Shown: one piece after another, positions 58,010 through 64,000 of the stretch | Layout: each line of letters starts with the position of its first letter | Numbering within the stretch: the first letter of the stretch is position 1 | Assembly (NCBI RefSeq): GCF_042477335.2 | Contig: NC_091247.1 | Location: 226,820,001 to 226,884,000, forward strand | Direction of reading: 5' to 3' | Source of the DNA: Ovis canadensis | Taxonomy: Eukaryota > Chordata > Mammalia > Artiodactyla > Bovidae | DNA length: 64,000 nt | Made by a program: the position numbers and the translations under genes | The notes under the pieces: generated by a model | What the model was told of the DNA's origin: nothing | The model's database searches: none | The model's input: only the letters and a program-made list of their open reading frames with translations

Positions 58010-58206
58010 GATATTAATCTTGACTAGCACTTGCAGACCCTGCTCAAAGCTCTGTACACGCATCACTTACCTCTCCCACAATGCCAACAGGTAAGAAGTA
58101 TTGCTCCTTGCTCCCTTCTCGCTTACAAAGAAACTGAGGCACAGAGGGCAGAAGTCTCATGTCCAGTGTTGCTTGTCTAGTAAGCGGCAGAACAGGGTTT
58201 GAACAC
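58010..58206 (-). repeat. MIR SINE, abutted by a Bov-tA
   Basis: Antisense MIR: CAAAGCTCTGTACACGCATC, AAAGAAACTGAGGCACAGAGG, AGTAAGCGGCAGAACAGGGTTTGAAC. Confidence 0.75.
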
Positions 58207-58207
58207 T

Positions 58208-58425
58208 GGTGGCAGTAGCTAGTGGTAAAGAGCCCGACTGTCGACTCCGGAGACACAAGAGACGCAGGCTCGACCCCTAGGACCAGAAGACCCCCTGGAG
58301 GAGGGCGTGGCCACCCACTCCAGTGTTCTCGCTTAGAGAATCCCCATGGACAGAGGAGCCTGGTGGGCTGCAGTCCACAGGGTCGCAAAGAGTCAGACAT
58401 GACTAAATCGACATAGCATGCTCGC
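58208..58425 (+). repeat. Bov-tA SINE, diverged
   Basis: Sense: GGCAGTAGCTAGTGGTAAAG, CAGGCTCGACCCCTAGG, CACTCCAGTGTTCTCGC, GTCAGACATGACTAAATCGAC. Confidence 0.88.
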
Positions 58426-58429
58426 ATGT

Positions 58430-58920
58430 ACTATCAGACGCAAAGGCAACCAGGATGTGCCCCCAGGCCTTTGCACCTGCCGCTTCTGTCTCCACTGGTC
58501 CAGCAGACTGACCTGCTCAGCCCCATAACTCAGTTCAGGCCTGACATCTTCTAGAGAGGCTTCCAGAAGGTCCCAGGAGATTGCTGCGCCCCCACTCTCA
58601 ACCTTCTGTGTCCACCTTCCTGTGCCCCCGCCCAGCCCCATCCAGCCTGGTTCACCTCTGCGTATCTAGGGCAGAAGGTCAGAAAGAGTGTGGAGGGAAG
58701 GAAGGATGGCGCCATCACACAATACCCGCAGGTGTGATGCTCTCAGAGCTGAGCAGCCATCGGCCACCAACTGATTCCACCCCAGCCCCAGCTCCTAAAC
58801 ACAGCCTCCAAGCTACCCTGACCAGGCAGGACTGTGCTCTGAAGAGTGATGACAAGAAGGGCAAGAGTTCACCTCAGGGGACCTCCTGCTGCATGCGGAC
58901 ACCGTTCCCAGGTGTCTGAT
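58430..58920. other. Unique or ancient-repeat DNA
   Basis: The stretch 58465-58620 (GGCCTTTGCACCTGCCGC..., then 'agaggcttccagaagg') resembles an ancient mammalian repeat, perhaps L2-related. No gene is seen. Confidence 0.35.
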
Positions 58921-58924
58921 GCGC

Positions 58925-59045
58925 CAAGTCGCCCCATGAGATGGGCAGGACCACTGTCCCTAGGTCACAGATAGAGCAGTGGAGATGCAGAGGGGTTAAG
59001 TCACTCACTGGGAGAAACTAGATCCCAGCCCTGCCAGGCAAGCTG
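58925..59045 (-). repeat. MIR SINE fragment
   Basis: Antisense MIR remnant: GATGCAGAGGGGTTAAGTCAC, followed by GATCCCAGCCCTGCC. Confidence 0.55.
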
Positions 59046-59231
59046 TCAGAGCCTCCTCCTCCCCTGCAGCCCAGCCGCCCAGCCCCGCCCAGGCCCAGCT
59101 CTTGCTGACCCAGCCCTACTCCCTGTAACACCCACATGCCCGCCCTGGCCCAGCCTCCCTGCCCTGGCCTAGGCTGACCTCTCCCCCTGCCTCCCCGCCC
59201 ACTGCCTGGATACAGCTCCTTGTGCCTGTTC

Positions 59232-59442
59232 TAAGTCGCTTCAGTTGTGTCTGACTCTGTGCAACCCTATGGGCCATAGCCCGCCAGGCTCCTCTGTCCA
59301 TGGGCTTCTCCAGGCAAGAACACTGGAGTGGGTTGCCATGCCGTCCTCCAGGGGATCTTCCCGACCCAGGGATCAAACCTGCATCACTCGTATCTCCTGC
59401 CTTGGCAGGTGGGTTCTTTACCACTGGCGCCATGTGGGAAGC
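59232..59442 (-). repeat. Bov-tA SINE
   Basis: Antisense complete copy: AAGTCGCTTCAGTTGTGTCTG, AAGAACACTGGAGTGGG, GGGATCAAACCTGCATC, GCGCCATGTGGGAAGCCC. Confidence 0.92.
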
Positions 59443-59445
59443 CCT

Positions 59446-60300
59446 TAGGCCCTAGATCCTCTCAGATGCCCCCTCCTGATCCCAGGCACCCCCCCGCAGG
59501 GCTCCCACAGCCCCATCCTTCAACCCAGTGTGGACCACCCTCTGGCGCTCATTGCCTGTCAGCCCCTCTGCTTTCCCCAGCAGCAAGGCCACTAAGGTCG
59601 AACCGGTCAGGGCACAGCCCCAGGGTTGGAGGCCCGCAAAGGGCCAAGGCTGGGGACCAGGTTTGAGTTTTCTTAGCGTCTCAGAGCGTGGCACAGAGCG
59701 GCACAAGTACTGGAGGGAAGGAGGGGGAGGCAGACGCCAGCCAGAGCCCCCAGGGTCCAGGCCACCAGGATGGCGTCCCCCAGTTGGCCCAGAAGCGTCA
59801 GCCATCAGAGCAGTGGCCTCAGGAGGATTTTCCCATAAAAACTAGGCCATTCTGGAAACACAGATGCTCCATCAATCTCAGATCCTCTGTGGCCCAAGAC
59901 GGCAGACGTCCCAACGCTTCACTTTGTAGATGATCTGAGGGGAACGGGATGCGGAGGCCGATGCGCTCACCCCCGCTGAGAAGGGCCCAGCGCTCTGGTG
60001 CCGAGGGACTGGCAGGGACATCAACTGCAGACCTTCACCCACCTCGGCACAGGAGCCAGCCTGTGCCCTCCCTGATGCCCATGACCGTGCAGCCTCGTGC
60101 CCCCTCGTTTCAGCTTGGCCCAGGGTGGTACCCTTCCAGCTCAGGGTCAGCCTTTCCCTGTCAGATGCAGGGCAGCCTCTGAGCCATGGTCTCTGCTCTG
60201 AGCCTGAACAGGCTGGGGTAGAATCCACGTGCCAACAGGTGGGGTGAGCTTGGCCCTTTGAAGTGACCCCTTTCCCAACACATGAACCCTGGGTCCTGGA
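59446..60300. other. GC-richer unique DNA
   Basis: No gene or named repeat is recognised. Confidence 0.4.
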
Positions 60301-60304
60301 TCTC

Positions 60305-60440
60305 TTAAGCCAGCACAGGCTTCAGCTTAAGACTGATCTGGGTTTGAATCACCACCCTGCCACTTACCAGAAACCTGACCTTGGGCAAGTAATTTCACCT
60401 CTCAGAGCCTCAGTTTGCTCATCTATAAAATGGGCATGCA
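60305..60440 (+). repeat. MIR SINE
   Basis: Well-kept sense MIR: GGGTTTGAATCACCACCCTGCC, GACCTTGGGCAAGTAATTTC, CTCAGTTTGCTCATCTATAAAATGGG. Confidence 0.85.
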
Positions 60441-60544
60441 CAATGCTCCTTGAGCAGGAGGCTATCAAGTCCCTGACTCCCAGTACCCACCCACACTGGC
60501 CTCTGTACCCTCGCAGCCTTCCAGAGGCAAGGATGACCTTCACC

Positions 60545-60785
60545 CACCACCTCCACTTGGTGAACTCCTACTCATCCTTCAGAACCGCAAATCACCTTTC
60601 TTATCGCCCCAGGCAGCCATTCCAGACCTGGGTTCCCACAGCCCCTTTGTTTCTGAGAACCTCCCTTCCTCCCAACTGCCTGTTGGTCTCCTTACCACTT
60701 GGGGACAGCTCACGATTGTGTCTTGGCTCATCTCCTTGTCCCCAGAAGCCAGCCCTGTGTCCCCCGGGTTATTGACAGTCCACAT
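60545..60785 (+). repeat. L2 LINE 3' end
   Basis: Sense L2: TTGGTGAACTCCTACTCATCC, 'ttgtttctgagaacctccc', 'cttggctcatctccttgtccccagaagccagc'. Confidence 0.75.
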
Positions 60786-60789
60786 TCAA

Positions 60790-61330
60790 GTTTTGTGGAC
60801 ATGAAGGAGGTGGTTTGGTTTTGGAAATGTTGGGGCTCGAAAACTTGGCTCAGATGCAGAGAAAATTCAAAGGCTGTCGCCCCAGCCCACTCCCCAGCCC
60901 TTGGCTGCTCATTAGGGAACAGCCAGGGTCCCCTCTGCTGAGACAGCTGTGAGGCTGAATAATGTATAACCCTCTTACATGGAGCATTGGTAAAATATTT
61001 TGATGGAGACGAGATTATTCATCAAAGTGGTATCTTGCAGGGTTGCCCTTTCCTCAGGGCACCACCAAGGGAGCTGGCCTTTCTTAAAAATAGAAGTATC
61101 ATTATCAGTGCTCCATCTACGAGGCAGCCCAGGAGGTTGTGCTCAAATGCAAATTCCGTCCTCTCCCTGCCTGGCTGAGAACTCTTCCATTTCAGCACAC
61201 TGGTAGCAGGTCATGGGATGAAACCTGAGCTCCCCTCTGTGGGGGCCAGGCCTGCATGACCCCCACCCCCTAGTGCTCCAGCCCTGGCCCTGAAGTGGCT
61301 CCCCTCTGCGCTTCCTGAAGAAGTAGCATT
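60790..61330. other. Unique DNA
   Basis: No gene or named repeat seen. Confidence 0.4.
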
Positions 61331-61349
61331 GGAACCGAGGTCATCAGAA

Positions 61350-61566
61350 AAGTGTTAGTCACTGAGTCGTGTCCAACTCTTTGTGACCTCATGGACTGTA
61401 GCCCACCAGGCTTCTCTGTCCATGGGATTCTCCAGGCAAGAATACTGGGGTGATGCCATTTCCCTCTCCAAGGGATCTTCCCAACCCAGAGATTGAACCC
61501 AGGTCTCCCACATTGCAGGCAGATTCTTTACCCTTTAATCTATCCAGGGAAGCTCAGTTCATCTAC
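61350..61566 (-). repeat. Bov-tA SINE with 15-base target duplication
   Basis: Antisense copy: GTCACTGAGTCGTGTCCAAC to CTATCCAGGGAAGCTC. The flanks repeat CCGAGGTCATCAGAA exactly (61335-61349 and 61567-61581). Confidence 0.95.
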
Positions 61567-61604
61567 CCGAGGTCATCAGAACTTAATTCAAATGTAAGGG
61601 AAGG

Positions 61605-61850
61605 GGACTCCCCTGGTGGTCCATTGGTTAAGAATGGACCAAGGCAGAGGATGCAAGTTCGATCCCTGGTCAGGGAACTAAGATCCTACGTGCCATGGAG
61701 CAATCGAGTGTTTGAGCCATAACTAGAGAATCCCCATACTGAAACTGAAGATGCCACGTGACTCCACAAAGACCCTCCATGTGCCACGACTAAGACCTGA
61801 TGCAGCCAAATAAATAGATACTCAAAACAAACAAACAAACAAACAAAAAG
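61605..61850 (+). repeat. CHR-type SINE with (CAAA)n tail
   Basis: GGGACTCCCCTGGTGGTCC head, GTTCGATCCCTGGTCAGGG, AACTAAGATCC, 'acgactaagacctgatgcagcc', then AAATAAATAG and about five CAAA units at 61829-61848. Confidence 0.9.
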
Positions 61851-61851
61851 A

Positions 61852-62425
61852 TTATAAAGGAGGGAAAGAGCATTTCAAGGAGAGGAAGCAGGTGAGCAAA
61901 AGCGCTGAAGCAGGAAGGGACTGGCTCAAAGCCGAAAGCACCATTTCCTCCCTGCGCTTCCAGGAGGACCATACCCTGCGCTCAGCTGGGCTCTCGTTCC
62001 TACGTCCTGGCTGGTGGGACGGCTACAAAACCACATGTCCAGGGTGATGCTCCCAGTCTCTTTCCCTCCACCAAGAGCACGTGTTGAAGATATACGCAGC
62101 CTGGTTGCCTGAGTCACTGTGTGGAGGACACCACCCAGGAAGGCTACGCGCTCACATTTCACTGCTCACAGGGAAGAAATAAACTCTGTGTGAAGCCGAT
62201 GAGGTTTGAGAACTTACTGTTATTGCAGCATAACCTCTCCCAGGCTGATTGATTCCATGAATGAATGCATGAAAATGGATTTCCAGAGGTTCTGGAGTCA
62301 GCAGCATGGATCCCGGGAGAAAAACTCAAAGCCTTTCTCTACATCTAAATGTCAGCTATGGCCAAAATAATGAGAACTCCCAGGGATTACTTAGAACAGT
62401 CAACTCCAAATAGGGTTTACTTTGC
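61852..62425. other. Unique DNA
   Basis: No gene or named repeat seen. Confidence 0.4.
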
Positions 62426-62432
62426 AAGAAAT

Positions 62433-62903
62433 GTCCGTCTAGTCAAAGCTATGGTTTTTTCAGTAGTCATGTATGGATGTGAGAGTTGGACTGTAAAGAA
62501 AGCTGAGGGCCAAAGAATTGATGCTTTTGAACTATGGTGCTGGAGGAGACTCTTGAGAGGCCCTTGGACTGCAAGGAGATCCAACCAGTCCATCCTAAAC
62601 GAAATCAGTCCTGGATGTTCATTGGAAGGACTGATGCTGAAGCTGAAACTCCAATACTTTGGCCTCCTGATGGGAAGAACTGATTCACTGGGAAAGACCT
62701 TGATGCTGGGAAAGATTGAGGGCAGGAGGAGAAGGGGACAACAGAAGATGAGATGGTTGGATGGCAACACTGACTCAATGGACATGAGTTTGAGCAAGCT
62801 CCGGGAGTTGGTGATGGACAGGGAGGCCTGGCGTGCTGCAGTCTATGGGGTCACAAAGAGTCGGACATGACTGAACGACTGAACTGAACTGAACTGAACT
62901 GAG
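62433..62903 (+). repeat. BovB LINE 3' fragment, open frame
   Basis: Sense, 470 bases: CGTCTAGTCAAAGCTATGG to four CTGAA units at the 3' end. The frame is open throughout and in phase with upstream unrelated codons (62349-62870). The product would carry only the BovB C-terminal tail ([14 protein letters not shown]), with no catalytic domain. It looks relatively young. Confidence 0.94.
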
Positions 62904-62904
62904 G

Positions 62905-63095
62905 GCTGGCAGAAGTAGGTAGCAAGCAAGGAAGTGGCAGTGTGTCGGGCATAAGGATCAACAAGGTCCTGAAACAACCAGAGAAACCTCCCTTTGTCCA
63001 TTTACAGGATGGGACACAGAGGAGAGTCTCAGTGGGGAAAGGGGCCAGTAGCTTAAAACAGAATTGAAAGTTTGAAACCTAGTCTAGTCCAGAAC
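62905..63095. other. Unique DNA
   Basis: No gene or named repeat seen. Confidence 0.4.
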
Positions 63096-63099
63096 CATC

Positions 63100-63365
63100 C
63101 AAGACTTGTGTGGTGGCTATAAAATACATAACTAGATTTTGCAGATGCCATACCAAAAGAAACTGTGAACTATCTCATTACCAACACATATTGATGACAT
63201 GCCATAAAAATATTTTGGATAGATGGAGTTAAATAAAATCTGTTATTAAAACACTTTACCTGCTTCTTTTCACTTCTTAAATGTGGTTACCAGGGAATTG
63301 CAAACTACATATGTGGCTCACATTTATGTTTCTATTGACTGGAGCTGGTGTAGTCCAACCATTAA
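63100..63365. repeat. Probable hAT-type non-autonomous DNA transposon
   Basis: 'aaaacactttacctgcttcttttcacttcttaaatgtgg', 'attgcaaactacatatgtggctcacat' and 'tttctattgactggagctgg' resemble a common mammalian MER-class element. Name not assigned. Confidence 0.4.
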
Positions 63366-63369
63366 ATTT

Positions 63370-64000
63370 TGTAGATGGGAGATGTGAAGCATAGAGAAGT
63401 TAATGAGCCTGCTCAGGGTCACATAGAGGCCTGTGCAGGCATGGAGTTGTGAAGCTGAGCTGCCTCACAGGCTTATAGAGAAAATTCAATGGGGAGAAAA
63501 TTCAACACAGAGGAAAGTTGATGTCCCACTCAAATGGCAAAGAAAATGCCTTTGTGGGGGCATTTTGAGCGGCATTAGGAACAATGAAGGCTGATGGTTC
63601 TGCAGGCTTCTAACCCCGGTGAGGACCCCTGCCGGCTCCTTTCAGTGAGGGGCTTCTGCACAGATAGGAGAGCAGAGAGGTGGTCAAAGGGAGGGTCCCA
63701 AGCCTCTGGACAGAGAGAGCCTAGCTCACCCAGCCGCTTCCTCCCTCATATCTGAGGGTCGTGGGGACAGGTAGGAGCAGGAAGAGGCAGAAAGACTCAA
63801 CTTCTGACTCCTCTCTGAGCCTCACCACGCAGGTCAGTAAACTAGAGCTCAGAGGACAATGCACCCATCACTGAAAGGGTTCAATGGGATCATGTCCGTT
63901 ACAGGTCAGGTGGGAAAACCCAACTCACACTTAGCAGCAAAGCAGAGACCTTACTGGCTCCTGCAATGCAGAATGCCCAGGCTTGAATCCAGCTTCAGGC
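63370..64000. other. Unique DNA, possible MIR at left
   Basis: 'gaagcatagagaagttaatgagcctgctcagggtcacatag' near 63388 may be antisense MIR. No gene is seen to the window end. Confidence 0.4.

Overview
This is a stretch of ruminant nuclear DNA, almost certainly bovid and probably cattle or a close relative. The evidence is the repeat content. It holds many BovB (RTE-type) LINE pieces ending in TTCAG/CTGAA pentamer runs, dimeric BOV-A2 and tRNA-Glu-derived Bov-tA SINEs, CHR-type SINEs, a young bovine-type L1 3' end, and LTRs that look like the bovine BTLTR group. There is no bacterial or viral gene organisation, and no tRNA, rRNA or CRISPR locus. The tRNA-like stretches all lie inside SINEs.

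I can support only one functional gene, RTL6 (also LDOC1L/SIRH3), on the minus strand at about 14.3-18.5 kb. It is an intact, single-coding-exon, domesticated Gag-like gene of 239 codons. A CpG-island promoter, a short 5' non-coding exon and a 433-base intron can be inferred upstream of the coding exon. Downstream lies a long region with no recognisable repeats that is probably 3' UTR. The roughly 5 kb from 13.5 to 18.6 kb is the only long repeat-poor stretch around the gene and contrasts sharply with its flanks.

Layout: 0-8.4 kb is stacked L1 sequence with BovB, BOV-A2 and CHR insertions. 8.4-13.5 kb is mostly unique with Bov-tA and CHR copies and an old L1 3' end. 13.5-18.6 kb is RTL6. 18.7-29.6 kb is two old L1 bodies with many nested younger insertions. 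30.4-35.1 kb carries the longest BovB copy, about 2.5 kb, with most of the reverse transcriptase and part of the endonuclease. 35-40.4 kb mixes old L1, microsatellites, Bov-tA and BovB. 40.6-42.1 kb holds two solo-type ERV LTRs in inverted orientation, each interrupted by BovB. 42.3-50.5 kb is sparse repeats and unique DNA. 50.5-64 kb is GC-richer, with ancient L2 and MIR pieces and scattered ruminant SINEs.

No undescribed multi-gene system is visible. The points that merit a second look are the RTL6 locus, an internally deleted BovB copy that keeps both ends, the inverted LTR pair whose 5' halves differ, and several SINE or LINE inverted repeats that could form hairpins. Repeat family names come from recognition of their sequence and were not checked against a library; edges are accurate to about 10-20 bases except where a target-site duplication fixes them.
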